From Metopolophium dirhodum (Eukaryota > Arthropoda > Insecta > Hemiptera > Aphididae), in assembly GCF_019925205.1 (NCBI RefSeq), contig NC_083564.1, positions 12,591,491-12,655,490 of the forward strand: 64,000 nt of DNA, written 5' to 3'. The position numbers and the translations under genes were made by a program. The notes below the pieces were generated by a model that did no database searches, was not told the origin of the DNA, and worked only from the letters and a program-made list of their open reading frames with translations. This document shows, piece after piece, positions 25,164 through 38,692 of the stretch. Each line of letters starts with the position of its first letter. Positions within the stretch are counted from its first letter, which is position 1.

Positions 25164-28100
25164 AAATATATAGAAAAAATAATATATTTTAAATACAATT
25201 ATATTAATTAGATTTTGCCGAGTTAGGTACATTGAAGTTTTTTTATGAGTTTTTACTGTTTTCAGAGAGAGAGAGATCTTTATTTAAAATTATTATTATA
25301 AATGTTTGTATAATATTTATGCCTATGTTATTATGAGTGCATTTCGTCCAAAGAATGTTAAACTTGTTCAACGTTTTCAGAAAATATATTAGAGATCACC
25401 TTTCTCATTTAAAAATATAAGCTCTTTTGACTTGAAACCTTAATTCTTAGTAATAAAATGCACAAGACGACAATTACTTTGAACACATTATGTGAACCCA
25501 CTTGTTAAGTTGCAGCGTGTCACATTTCAAAATGTCCAACGTAGGTTCATAAGAATTTTGGATGAGTCATGCACTACGGCCAAAATATTATATGCAAGGT
25601 ATATTGTTGTAAATGTACGCAAGATAACGTCTTATGTCCTGTGAAAGATAACTTATGCCCTGTGATTTAGTCAATTTCTAATGGATCGACTATTTTTATT
25701 ATTTTATCATAACAAAATGATTACCAACTCTCGTTTACCAATTTTAATTAATAACATGTAATCTTATTAGCTGTATAAACTTAAATCTTCGGTAGTTCTG
25801 TTGACGATAGAGTTTTTTCCCAACACTGCCAACGAGATACATCCGATTTAAATAGCTATTATTATACGATCGTATTATTTAATTATTTTCTTTTTAACCA
25901 CATGTATATATTCTATGTACTTAAAACAGTGGTGTGATTTAATGTACCGTCGTAAAATTGAGTGCATGTAGATAATAAAAAAATAATGGCAATAAATTGG
26001 CAATACACCACGTGCGATTACCGCCCATTGATGGAACTCTTGCAAAAAAGATATTTTTGAGTAATTGTCCATGTGACTATGTGAGACGCGTATTTATTAC
26101 GAACAATTTCACTTCAATCATTTTAAATAATCATATATTTACATTTCACACGAATGTGTCATAACTATAATACGTTAATACCTCTTTTGTATAGTATCCG
26201 ATGATTGTTTTATACATTATTAGGTATAGCTACTGTATTTAAACGATGACGATCCAACGAAAAATTTGACATAACATGGTTAACGCGATGAAATTTCAGT
26301 TAAAATAAAAGTTTTTTTACAATTTAAAATTGCATTCTCGCGGTTGCGATGTGCGCAACATACGTGGTGTGGTTTATCATAATATTTTGTAGGTATAGAT
26401 ATAAATACAAAATAATTTACTTAATTAATGCTGCATTATTATATATTTTTATGTTCGTTGTTTCGGCTGAGTGGCATCGTTATAATAACGATGGACTGAA
26501 AAATATGGACACACACATTATGGAACCCACAATAATACACAATGTAACAAAAACAATTTTTTTAAAAAAAATACGAAGGATGATCACGCGGGGCTTTTGA
26601 TTTATGGGTTTTTAAACGTATGTGTATACACTCTGGTACACCTTACATGGCCAAAAATAGATACACATATATAGTTACAGCGTATATAATATATGTGTAC
26701 ACGCTTCAGCAGTGCTCCACCCTCACCAGTCGCCACCCACGTTTTTACATTTTTTATTCTCTTCAATGGCAGGTATGCTGCCCAACTATCGTCCGGTAAA
26801 CGCGATAATTGTTTCCAATTTGGTCCTCTTGTTTCCCGGACGACACTTTGCGCGCAGCACGCGCCTATATAGATGAGTGGAATAGCTGGTTATATATATA
26901 TAGACAAAGAGGGCTAGTTGGCTTTAAGATGCATAATATTATATATTATTATTATTATGTAATATAGTGAGTATAATTATACCTGTACACAAGACTCTAA
27001 CAGCACAGACATTCCCGGGTGCCGTTTTTATAGTGCCCAATCGATACTTGACCGGAACCACCTGATGGGCTGCACTGTGACCTCTGCGGTATTGTCGGCA
27101 TTGATACCTAACAGGAATTTCCTGACGGGATGTATTTTAATCGACTCAGGACCTACTCAGTTATTTAAATATAATATTGTATTAATACGAATAATATAAT
27201 CCTTAATATACTTCTTAATTGCATCTAGTGATAATCATACTGTTATTTAAGAATAATGATTGTATGTTGTATACATCTCTCAATATGAATATTTAAAAAA
27301 AAAATTGTATTTAAATTTCAACCTTTTTAATATTAAATACATTTTTTTATACATGTTAAAACTCAAAACTATTTTAGGATATATATGTGTATAAAAACAA
27401 AGTATACAAATGACATTTTAGTTTTGAAACTACAAAAGAAGTATTCAAGTAATAATTTGTACATCTATTTTTGAAGTTTAGTATATTATTTTTTTTGTAA
27501 TAATTATCATAAGTATAGTTAACAGTACGCAACTACTGTACTTGTCTAAACCTGTGTCGAAAACATTCATAATACTTACAATATGACTTAATTTTTATAC
27601 TGCAGGTTGTGTAACATGTTTTTATTGTCTGATATTGGTTCTTGGATCTTGGTTTAAAATAATATTTTGAACTTCAAACATTTGTTTACTAACACTGTTT
27701 TTAAACTCTACACCTTGTTATTTGTCCGTTGTTGATGAAGTTCAAAATGTTATGTACTAGTATGCTATTCCTGATTCGAAAAGAAAAAATTATAAAAGTA
27801 TAGTATATTATTTATTTTACATTGTGCTGGTCATACATTTTATCAACTTATATGACTTATATATGAATATTGAGGAGATAGATATTTTGATATTTTTTAA
27901 ACTTGATGTTTACATTTATCATACATTTTATACATTAATACATTTGAATAATGGTTTGACCATATTTTGTTTGTGCGTTTATCGTTAATTATACATAAAT
28001 TATATTATAATGTATATAATTATACATAAATTATTACTTGCTGTACGTTGTATAATTTTAGAAAAAATTAAAAATGCGATACAAGTCATGCACAATATTT

Positions 28101-29137
28101 TTCAGTGTTGAAATTGTTTTTTTTTCTGATAAATTTTTTTGGATTACATTAATAATATATTCTTAATTTTTTAGCTGACTTCATATCCATATTAGCCTAA
28201 AATTTGGATCCTCATCACTTCTCAGTTTGTTATAGTGCCACATGGGCAATAGGAGAAATTGCTGTAAAATTACTAAATTACTAAAATTACTAAATGTTAT
28301 TATGTAAATACAGAGTTATTCAATTTACCAAGCTAACCAATAAAAACCAACCCTTCTTTTTATCCCATAATAATGAATTTATTCAAACAAATAAATACAT
28401 TTTAAGTTTATTTGAAATTTAAATTTTCAAATAGATTTTGCTTTACCATTTAAGAATAATTGTCTTATCGCAATAAAAATTTCATAAAAGTTCAAACGTA
28501 TTTCATAATTTAATTGTGATTTTTAAATTATTAAATTGTATGTCTAACTAAGGATCTTTAATGAAGAGGGTTTACTTAAAACATGAAACGTATGTAATAT
28601 CATTTCAAACTATAGTATTTATAATCAATGGTATTATTTAGTTTATTTCGTATGATACGCAGTTAGTCTTTAAAATTGTAAAATGTCAATATATTAATAT
28701 AATAATTATTATATTTTTTGAATTATCATAAAATGTTCAATATATGTTGAACCTTTTAACATAGGGTTTTATTATCCTTAGTGCATACATTTGATGAAAT
28801 AACTTAAAATATAAGTTTTTTTATTGAAAAAAAGTTTGTACACAAGACACTCTTTTAATGGCACTCTAAAAATTCTTAAGTTTTTGAAAATATAGTCATT
28901 ATCAGTACCTAAGAGCTAAGTACCTACAGGAAAAATAATATTATATTTTAATGCAATTTATAATTAATATAGTAATAAGTATCCTAAAATTGAACGGCGT
29001 TTGTACAGCTCTAAATTCTTAAGTACTAACATAAATATACCTATAGATAATTAAGAAAAATAAATTATTTATACCTACTGTATTTATATGACTACAACTA
29101 GCTAAGTGTTAATATTGTTTATGTATAGTTTATACGT
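25164..29137. other. Long non-coding stretch
   Basis: No supported gene. A GA run (GAGAGAGAGA) lies near 25265. A GC-richer patch at 26690-26860 and the 60-base repeat pair at 27040-27139 (listed separately) are the only structured parts. A 12-base inverted pair TTTTGAACTTCA / TGAAGTTCAAAA lies near 27665 and 27736. Confidence 0.6.
27040..27139 (+). repeat. Imperfect 60-base direct repeat, two copies
   Basis: ATCGATACTTGACCGGAACC at 27040 and ATTGATACCTAACAGGAATT at 27100 start two 40-base blocks that align without gaps and share CCTGA.GGG.TG further on. The offset is exactly 60 bases. The sequence is GC-richer than its surroundings. Function unknown. Confidence 0.5.
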
Positions 29138-29335
29138 AAGAAGACGTTGTACCAGCCGCATGTGTTATCTCCGTCTTACTAACGCATAATATACCTAAAT
29201 GTACGTCCGGCAGTTCCAATTTTGTGTTGTTAGCTTAAATATTAGAGTGAATTGACAATTATCTGTTTTGAACATTATCTTGGTCTATTGCGATATTTTT
29301 ATTTTTAACTGAATTATGAGTATGTAAAATATTAA
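29138..29335 (+). mobile_element. Half copy of the TTAA foldback MITE
   Basis: Left arm only: AAGACG, CCGCATGTGTTATCTCCGTC, TTAGAGTGAATTGACAA, GAACATTATCT and GAGTATGTAAAATATT, stopping at what is the symmetry centre in the full copies. The mirror arm is missing, so this is a truncation at the palindrome centre. Confidence 0.7.
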
Positions 29336-30388
29336 TATCTATAAACTACGACGTCCGATCACAGCTGGTACCTTTATAGACGACAGTGCTAGCTATAGTT
29401 CGTTTGGAGATGTACCTATTATTATTATTACTATACACACACATAAATACTACAAGAGTATTATACAATATTGTATACCTACACACATAATGTTGTATAG
29501 TATAATATATATTACTACGCACACCCACACCGTATACTCACACATAAGTAGATAGTGTACGTAACGTAGTGCTCATGTACCTGCAGTAATATATGTACAC
29601 AATAATAATATTATGTAGGTGATAAAACTATAAAAGTGCCTACTACGCGTATATATAAATATAATAGGTACGCGGCGAATAAAATATATAATACCTATGG
29701 ACTTTTTCTCATTTCGAATATAAAGCAACTGCAGCGCGGACGGGCGTTTTTCTAACCTCATATCGCCGGTCGTCGGCTGACAACAATTAACACGGTATTT
29801 TTTTTATATTTTTTTATTTTACATCCCATTAATATGCACGGTATGTCCGCGGTCGCGCTGGTGGGTGTTTGGGGCGTCGCGCACGGCACGATTAACAAGC
29901 TTTCCGGTTCCGATCGTTTTATGAAACGTTCACACTTCAACTTCAATTAACGGCTACGAGATACCTATTTTATTTTTTCCACCTCGGACGTTGTTTAGCA
30001 TTAATTAATACAAGAGAGCAATAAAGATAGCGCCTCGTCCACTCGACGGCCCTCTATCAGTCATGTCCACGCGCGGAGCCGATTCTCGACGCGTATAATA
30101 TAATATACAGACGGTGTAGGTACATGACGCTGTTATAATACTACTACTAATAATAATAATAATAATAATAACATTATGTAGATACCTTTGTATGTATATA
30201 ATATACAACTACAGTAGACGTCTACAGCTACAGATTGTGTATACTATAACCGCACTCACATCTGCTGCAGCATCGCGTGTAGGTACCTATATATGTGTAC
30301 AGGTATTATGGACTTTGACGCGCGGAATTCGAAAAACTTACGCCGCTTGTGTGTCAAGTCTGTTTTCGAATTATAATACGAATGTATA
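29336..30388. other. Non-coding, mixed AT-rich and CpG-richer DNA
   Basis: CpG content rises at about 29730-29960 and 30030-30110. An (AAT)n run lies at 30149-30171. No gene recognised. Confidence 0.5.
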
Positions 30389-31013
30389 CAGGGTGATTCA
30401 CCAATCACGCTCGTTTTTCTTCATAAATAATGCAGTAATTCAAAATCTGATCTTTGCAATTTTTAAATATACTTAAAGACCATATTTACGCATTTTTGAG
30501 ATTTTTTTATACTACTTCCATAGGGAGTGTCCAGTGGAGATGCAAACTTCCGTTTTCAGCAATGGTAATTTAAACATTTTAGTCAATTTTATTAATTTAT
30601 TAAATATATTTTATGATTTACAAAAGTAGTCCAAGTAACCTGTAATTAATACTAGATCCAATATTATACATATTTTTCATTTTTAAGGACTATTATATCC
30701 TTAATACAAACATTTTAATAACCAAAAAACTACTAGTTTGAGTTTTAAAATTAAGTTCATAAACATTTTCAAAAAAAATTACCCACCAAATAATTTACAT
30801 TAAAAAATAAGGGTTTGCAATTAAAAAAACAGAAGTTGGAATCACCGCTGGACACTCATATTGAGTATTACAAAAAGTCTCAGTAATTTCAAGATAATAT
30901 GGTTTTTAAACATACCTACCAATTCAAAAATTCAAAAAATCACTATTTTATTACCTAAATGAATTATTAAATGTAAAAACGGGAGCGAGCATGCGGCTTT
31001 GTGAATCACACTG
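30389..31013 (+). mobile_element. CAGGGTG-type MITE, copy C
   Basis: Left end TA|CAGGGTGATTCACCAATCAC and right end GTGAATCACACTG|TA (31014-31015), so both TA flanks are visible. Total length is 625 bases. Long mirrored arms run beyond the termini: GGAGTGTCCAGTGGAGATGC near 30525 is mirrored by ATCACCGCTGGACACTC near 30841. No transposase. It is probably mobilised in trans by a Tc1/mariner-type enzyme (inference from TA flanks and terminus). Confidence 0.85.
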
Positions 31014-31017
31014 TATA

Positions 31018-31037
31018 CACACACACACACACACACA
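31018..31037. repeat. (CA)n microsatellite
   Basis: Ten CA units immediately beside the right end of MITE copy C. Confidence 0.85.
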
Positions 31038-31602
31038 GACATACAAATACGTATATAATAATATTATGTATATCGATTTCCTAATCGGTTCGGGTTATCG
31101 CGTTCTGGAAAAGCGCGGCGTGGGTGAGGGGAAAGGGTATCTGAGTATCTCCATCGCGATCGCGATCGCCGATAATGCCGCGTGTTCTGTCGATCCCATC
31201 CACCTCATAGATAGGTTAAACGTCAATATAATTATAATATGTACGCCCGGCGACGGCCGCGTTGTAGGCGCACCTGTCCACCGGAATCGCCGTTTGCATT
31301 ACAACATATTATATTGTACGCGTGCATTATATTATTACGGTATCAGCCAGGTATATACAGGTATATACCGCATCGCCGAGGTGACGGTATGTCAGGTGCC
31401 TTAATGACGTAGTTTTCAAAATCTCTTACACGATAATATCATAATATACTGTTCCCACCTACATATATATGTACATTATTATAATATTATAATGTGATAT
31501 GATATGATATCTATATATGTGCACGAAAGTGATTATCATTAGCTGGTTATATTATGTTATGCGTTCGGCATTTATTATTATTATGCTATGGACGTGGACC
31601 GC
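31038..31602. other. CpG-richer non-coding stretch
   Basis: GC-rich between 31080 and 31390, including CGCGATCGCGATCGCCGAT. A 137-codon open frame spans it (30991-31404) but it starts in the MITE end and CA repeat and shows no domain, so it is not called as a gene. Short tandem TGATA units lie near 31494-31510. Confidence 0.4.
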
Positions 31603-31621
31603 GGGGGGGGGGGGGGGGGGG
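31603..31621. repeat. Poly-G tract
   Basis: Nineteen consecutive G residues, unusual in AT-rich DNA. The length may be affected by sequencing error. Confidence 0.85.
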
Positions 31622-31896
31622 TATAGTTTTCTACTACGGTTTTATTTCTCGTTGATTTTTCGACTTTTTTTCGATCACTACATCACTACTGATTAAGTGT
31701 CTTCGCATCATATAGGTACGAGATTCGACCTTAATGGATTTCAAGCACACCGCTTCGATAATAATCATGTATACAGGTTTTTGTATTAAATTTAATAATA
31801 TGTATGTTTTTTTCTTGTTTTTTTTTTCCTAATAACAATTAAACAACACCCCGTGTTCGAATTTAGATTTTATCACAAAATCACGGTTTCTCTTTT

Positions 31897-32312
31897 AGGA
31901 GGACGCCACACCCGCATCAGTTGTCTCCGTCTAACAAATGCGAAACATACTAAATTTACGCTCAGAAATTCAAGTTTTATGCCATTAGCTTAAAAATTAG
32001 AGTGAATCGACCTATTATGAAACTTGATGGTAAGAACATAACTTGTGTTGTCTGGAAGTTTTTTTCACGATAATTCAGTTTTTAAATGAGTTATGAACAT
32101 TTTTAATTTACATTTATTATACACGCTATAACTTTCATAAAAACCGAATTATCGTAAAAAAACGTCCAACAAAACACATATAATATTCTTACAATAAAGT
32201 TTCATAATAGCGGATTCACTCTAATTTTTAAGCTAAAACTTGAATTTCTGGGCGTACATTTGGTATGTTACGCGTTTGTAAGACAACACATGCGATTGTG
32301 GCGTCCTCTTAA
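31897..32312. mobile_element. TTAA foldback MITE, copy 3 (full palindrome)
   Basis: Ends GGAGGACGCCACACCCGCAT on the left and ATGCGATTGTGGCGTCCTCT|TAA on the right. Mirrored inner blocks are TTAGAGTGAATCGACC / GGATTCACTCTAA and GATAATTCAGTTTTTA / AAAACCGAATTATC. About 416 bases, no coding capacity. Confidence 0.8.
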
Positions 32313-32574
32313 TAGGTATAAGATATCTTGTTACTGGCTGCTGATCCCGAGTTCTGTTCTATAATGTTTCAAAGCGATTCGTGGAAAACCCACGTACTTG
32401 GAAATCCCAGTCATATAAGAAAATATACACAGAAAAAACGCAATCGATATTTTTATAGAGACGTTTCTCTCAGACGTTATCGAATAATATTATATTATAT
32501 CATCATAATGGAACGAATTAAATTTCTTTTTAGTTAGTTAGTTCGAAACTTTTATTGCTAACATTGGTCCCTTT

Positions 32575-32730
32575 CAATGGCGTATCCAGAGTTTTTTTTT
32601 GATTGGGATGGGGAGAGTAAAAACTATTTTTTGACAATTTTTATCAGAAAATGATTTATTAATGAAAATGTTGTTATTATTTAAAAGTTTTCGGGGAGGT
32701 TGTACGATCCCACCCCTGGATACGCCACTA
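32575..32730. mobile_element. hAT-type MITE with 8-base target duplication
   Basis: Terminal repeats CAATGGCGTATCCAG (left) and CTGGATACGCCACTA (right) enclose 156 bases. Direct flanks are GTCCCTTT (32567-32574) and GTCCCTTA (32731-32738), 7 of 8 identical, as expected for a hAT 8-base duplication. The element is AT-rich inside with GGGGAG-like blocks by each end. A related right end lies near 62821-62834. Confidence 0.8.
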
Positions 32731-32738
32731 GTCCCTTA

Positions 32739-32981
32739 ATACACCTTGCCCCGAAAATCGTAAATCAGGCACTGAAATCCGTGTACCTTTGATTTTATTT
32801 TTGTATATAATTTATTATATAAACATAATATTAATTATTTTTTTATAATGACCATCGTAGTTACAATCATAACAGTCATTAATTTTGTATCTTTGTTTTG
32901 TGTGAATGTGTGTTGCACATTTGATGTCCTACTTTTGTTTAAATATTGTTTTCTCACATATGAGATAATAACTATTCAATA
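32739..32981. other. Non-coding spacer between two MITEs
   Basis: AT-rich DNA between the hAT-type MITE and foldback copy 4. Nothing recognised. Confidence 0.6.
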
Positions 32982-33405
32982 TTAAGATGACGCTACACAG
33001 ATATTTGTTGTCTCCGTCTTACAAGTGCGTAACGTAACAAATCTATGCTCAGCAGCTCACGTTTAGCTTCATTAGTTTAAATATTTGAGTGAATCGACCT
33101 ATAATGAAACTTTATGGTAAGAACATTATCTGTGTTGGTATGTGGGTTTTTTACGATAATTCAGTTTTCAAGTGAGTTATGAACATTTTTAATTTACGCT
33201 ATATTACATACGCATAACTTGCTAAAAAAAATTTAACAATCGTAAAAAACCCACTTACAAACACAGATAATATTTTTACCATCAAGTTTCATAATTCACT
33301 CTAATTTTTAAGCTTACGGAACTAAACGTGATCTGCTGAGCGTAGATTTGCTAAGTTACCAATTGTAATACGGAGAAAACAAATGGCCGTGTAACGTCCT
33401 CTTAA
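32982..33405. mobile_element. TTAA foldback MITE, copy 4 (full palindrome)
   Basis: TTAA occurs at both edges (32982-32985 and 33402-33405). Arms mirror each other: GTTGTCTCCGTCTTACAA, GAGTGAATCGACC, GGTAAGAACATTATCTGTGT on the left; ACACAGATAATATTTTTACC, TTCACTCTAAT, GTAATACGGAGAAAACAA on the right. It is the cleanest copy for the flanking tetranucleotide. Confidence 0.85.
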
Positions 33406-36400
33406 TAATATTATGTTCTTACCTATTTAAAACTGAATGCGGATTATATCTGTAGTGCGCAGTATTAATGGTTATTTAGTTTCATGTTCGTGTAATTTTT
33501 TTTCCGGAAAACTACATTGAGAATGATATGATAATCGTTTAGTGCTTCGACTCAAAAGTGTGTGACAATAAAACTATACAAATACTCGTATTATAATCAA
33601 TGGCAGTACACTCTACGCGCATTATAAATCATTATAATATTATCAAGTCGAAATGTTTTATGTCATTATTCGGCTATTTGTAGAAAGATCGTAGCAATCG
33701 TCGTCGCATGATGTGTGTCACGTGTAAAACAAGTCTCTCGCGTACTATACCTACTTAACTTACGATAGGTAAACGTCATAAAATATCACGTCTGTGTGCG
33801 CAGTGTGTCGTTATAGCGAGTAGACAATGGTGGGAGGTTTGGAGGTGTAGAAAACGATTTTACCGAACAAACAATTTTCGGTTTTGGTTAAAAGCCGTTT
33901 AATGGGCACGTCCGGCCGTAAGTTCTAATTGAGCTGCTAATGTATTGCCTCGGACGATGATGATCGTTGCTGCTGCGTAGTATAATATGTCATGGAGTTC
34001 CTTCGTTACCGCAACCACTCTGAGTCGTGACTAGTTCGACGAACGCGTTGTGAATGAATGTAATATTATTGTGCCTAGGGCAGCCCCTACCGGCCCCGAC
34101 AGGAAATCCTCTATTCGCCACTATATAGTAGCTAGCCGCCACAACAAGTATTCAATGATTATTAATAATAATAATAATAATAATTACAAAATTAATTAAT
34201 AATATTGTGAAAATGACATGATATAATATTATTATTTATTATAAGTTATAATAACCCCAGTTTCAATACTTGCAGAGAACAACTCCACAATGCATAACCC
34301 ATGATGAATAATCGTAGTAATCGTACGTACAGATAAAACACTTTCAAAAATATGTAATATTATATTCTGTTCACACCCAATGTAACCGTAACCGTAGTTA
34401 GGCGTGAAAGAAAAGGAAACTGAAAATTTAACACGTTGTCTCAATATCAAATATTTCGATGTAGTATAAGTTTACAGGTATGTCGTTTATCGTTATGTAT
34501 AGATATCGTTAGTATTGCAGTAGGTACCTAAACATAATATTTAATTACCTAATATGTAGGTAACTTATTATCGAAAGAAATTTTATATTTTTAATGTATA
34601 ATATAAAAAAAGTACATGTTATAAATAAATAACTGTTGCAGTCAGCATTTTAAGTTTAGACTTTTGTATACAAACGACCTCAATGGTTCTAATCTTTATC
34701 AAGAAAGCCTAAATGTATGACCACGTAACTAGTTGTACGCATGTAAATACCGTCGAGCAAGTGCATAGAGCAATATTAGATCTAGTCTAGTACTATCCCA
34801 AATAATTATAGGATTTATATGGGCAATTGTGTAAGTCGTTGTCCCGCAGCACTTTGCAATAATATCGCTTACAAAGTGCATTCCCAGTAATTAACGACTA
34901 TAGTCTCAAGTGGAATAATATTTTGACTATTCTGTCTTTAAATTCCTAAACAAAGTTTTATATTACAGTTTTAATTTAAAAGTGTAAATTAAAAAATTGT
35001 TTTTATTTTTAACAATTATTAGCAGTGTGTTGATTTTCATTATATTATTACGATGTACCAGTTCTGCAGGCTATGTGCTACATTGTCTAATCATATGTAT
35101 CCGCGTGCACAATGTCCTGCGCACCGACCATAGGATTATCGTCTCATCAACCTTCAGTACAATAATATAATATATTAAACATACATTATACACCCATTGG
35201 CCATTGCCCACCCTCGTTCCGCGATTGTTGGCACGCTACACCTCCAGCTTGATTATTTAAAATACAATTTATTTCAAATTGAACGTTATAGGTTTTCATC
35301 TTTTGCATTTAAATATTATGTATAATTCTATGCAAGCGTATAATATAATACTAGCTGTAAAAATGTATATAAGAAGTATATATATGCATACAATTACACC
35401 AACGCATAAACCGCATGCCATTTTATTTTGCACTATAAATCAAACCAATTCTGTCAACCTTACTTCGGTATTCCATTCAATTCAATACAATATGCTCTCC
35501 TCAACCTCGTTTAATAATTTCATTCGGTGAATACGTAAAATAATGTAGGTATTTATTTATGTGATAATGTTTGTAGTAGTAACAATTGTATAACACAGTG
35601 GCACGGGGCGATAATTTTAACATAAACAAGGCTTTATATATGCTCATAAAATTTTAAAATACTAAATGAGATATAATCCTTTTAGAGAATTTCAATTACA
35701 TAAATCTAGAATCGTTTCTAGGTTACGTTCTGTTTTAAATTGTCTTCATATTTATACACGTGTGTGCGTAACCGTAATATTGTATAATATCTAATATTTA
35801 TTAAATAAGCTTTTAAATATTAAACTCGTATTATGTTTATTATAATATACATACGTAGTTACTGAGACCCGAGAGGTTAGGGATAAACAGAAAATAAACA
35901 ATTTTATCATTTTGTAATCTGAAGTATTGAAAAGTATAAATGTTAAAGCTGAATTTATTTCAGACAATTTTGCACGCAACGTACGCAACATATAGATAAA
36001 ACCATTCAAGTACAATTGTTTTTTGTGGTTTTTGAATAATCTTGAAGGAAAATTATAGAGTATAATATTTTTGAGGGTTTGACATATAGGTTTTATATTT
36101 TATTATTATTTGCCATTATATTGGACTTCAAAAATAAAGAAAAATGTTTGTACGTCGATTATATGGTTATTATTTTACAATTTTAGACCAAATCAATGGT
36201 ACCTATGCCATATCTTCAAAAATATTATTCTCTATAATTTACTCTGAGATAACTCATAGAAAACATTTTTAAGAAAAATGATTTTTCATGAATGCAAAAA
36301 ATGTCCATGTCACGCGTGGGCCGTAGAAAGAGATAATAATATCAAACAATGCGCTGACAGATCCTAACCTTTTTTTACTCTTTTTATAACCTTTCAAATA

Positions 36401-37972
36401 TTGTATCCTAGGTAATATGTTATATTCACTATCCAATTAATTATGTGCTAGTGTATACTGTGCTGGACATCATTGTTATTGCACTATTTGTCTAACGTTT
36501 TTTTTTCCTCACACGTGTATACTATAAATTGCGAATATTTCAAGGTTTCCCGCAGTGCGAATTAAATAACTGAAATTCTAAGTGTATACTATTTGTGGTG
36601 TACACGCATATAGAATATAATCTATACGAGTATAATTATTATTATTTTAACGATAATTATATTATGTTTAAGCAATAGTACAAACTGAATCATTTCACTA
36701 ACTAAAAATATTTTTAATGTTAAATTTCACATAAAAAAAATGCGTGCAAGATCTTACATAAAAGGACGAAAAAAAGGGGACAGACGGCCGGAGATGCTAA
36801 GGGAGCAAGTTTTATTGTAATTATTTAAACATTTTTACAGTATATTGCGTATAGTATATTATATTTTTATACTGTGTATTATAATATAAATCACTGGAAC
36901 GACGAACGACCCAAAAATAATTGTTTTTGTACTATAATAATATGCTTTAATAGAAGTAGTATCACGTGATAACCTTTTATATTATATAAAGTCTGTAGGA
37001 ATAATATTATTATTATTTCATCAGTTATTATTAGGTACTAAGTGTATTGTAGTTATTTTGAAGTAAAAATGTCGTTAATTCAAAGTGTATTAGTATGCCT
37101 ATATATATATATATATATATATACAAGCATGTTCATTGTGTATAAATTATAATTTATATATTAATTTAAAATGCCTGAGAAATGCCTGTTTCCGGAACAT
37201 GAAATATCTGAATCTAACATTTTTGGGTAAACCCACATACATTTTAACATAGTTAAGATAGCATGCACATTTAAATTGAGAATTGTGAATACATCTATTT
37301 GTTTGTTTGTTTGTTAATAAATTCTTTCATTACCCACCAGTACATATGTAAATTGATTTCCTCTGTTGATGGAGTATTTAACCGTTCTTATATTATATAT
37401 ATTTTTTTTAATGAAATAATAACAAAATGCAGTTATTGCTGATAATTTTTTATTATTATTATTATTATTATTTTTTTGATAACATTCTTTGATTCTAACT
37501 TTTGCAACCAATAATTATTAATCTAGTTGTTTAACTATGTAGAATTTAAACACTTGAGACGTTAAAAAAATAATAAGAAAGTTAAATACTTCTATATATA
37601 TTATATACAATATTGTTAATTTGATATTTTAAAGAAGTAATATCTTAACCCATAGAGTAAAGAATAATATCCTAATATAAGAATAATATTCTTGTGTTGG
37701 GAACCCATCCAGTTTGTTTGTGTTGGGTAAAGATGGACTCACTAAAAATATCGTACATTCCATTGCACTAAAAGACTGATACTGTTTTTTTAATTTTCAT
37801 AATGTGTGATAGAGATGTATTTGAAATTTATCATCTCTATATATTTTTTTTTTTTTTTTTAACATTTATTTAGAAAATATACAATCTGTAAGGTTTTTTA
37901 CAATAGGCATTTAACGTGAGTTAACATGATTTTAAGGAACTACCCAACAGTAGTAATTATGGCTTGAAGGCA
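33406..37972. other. Long non-coding stretch
   Basis: No supported gene. GC-richer patches lie near 33680-34140. (AAT)n at about 34161-34183, (TA)n near 37101-37122, TTTG units near 37300-37315, an ATT run near 37452-37470 and a poly-T run near 37845-37861 occur. Short AT-driven frames were dismissed. Confidence 0.6.
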
Positions 37973-38365
37973 TCTCTATATATAAAAATGAATCCCGATT
38001 TCCTTGGCCATCGCATCACGCGTGAACGGCTGGACCGATTTTGCTAATTCTTTTTTTGTTGTGTCCGTAATTGTCAGGAGAAGGTTCTTATGTAATAAAA
38101 TTTTAAGAAACTTAACCGGAAAAGTAGGAAATATGGATGAAAAAACAACAATAGTGGCGCTATCTGTCCAGTAAGAAAATAAACTAAATAATAATATATT
38201 TTTGTTTATTGTAAGGTCGCTATTGGTTATGATTGAATATAATTTATAATTTATATAATTTATATAATTTATAATTATTATAAACAATAATAACAATGAT
38301 GCATCCGTCAGAATTCCACAGTACAGTAAGTTTATTGATAAGTGTTAATCATTTTGTAAAGAGTT

Positions 38366-38692
38366 TTGGTATGGTTGTTTTTAAAAATGCCAGCAATTAG
38401 ACGTACAAACTTAAGTCGCAGAACTCGCAATTCTGCGAGTAAAAGATATAGAAGAGCAAGTCAAACTGACGAGCAACGCGAAGCGCGGAATGAAGTTGAA
38501 CGGAATCGATTGAATCGAAATCAGTATTTAATGTTTAACCCCTATCGAGCTGCATTCAATTATATCGTGGAAATCAATTACAGTTCACAGCAAATCGTTG
38601 CTATTGGACCAATGAACGTTGTGTGCCAAGATTGCGAGGCTTTTAAGTTTAAAAATGAAGTTCCTGGATTATGCGCGAAAAAAATAAACTAA
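38366..38692 (+). pseudogene. Helitron Rep/helicase protein, N-terminal fragment
   Basis: Product is 108 residues; a start at the second methionine (38387, MPAIRRTN) fits family members better. It has an Arg-rich N-terminus, then AAFNYIVEINYS (about 62-73), then a zinc-binding CxxC motif, CQDCEAFKFKNEVPGLC, with cysteines 87, 90 and 103. Helitron proteins typically continue for well over a thousand residues with Rep and Pif1-type helicase domains; here the frame stops right after the Cys motif (AKKIN). It is therefore a remnant with no replicative activity, located inside the Helitron at 37973-40148. The family call rests on the motif and on the Helitron ends around it. Confidence 0.75.

Noticed and set aside
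24920..25198. 92-codon open frame (-) in the palindrome
   Set aside because: The inverted arm is open by chance; the mirrored arm does not encode a matching protein.
30991..31404. 137-codon open frame (+)
   Set aside because: It starts inside the right end of a MITE and its CA repeat; the rest is CpG-rich DNA without a recognisable motif.
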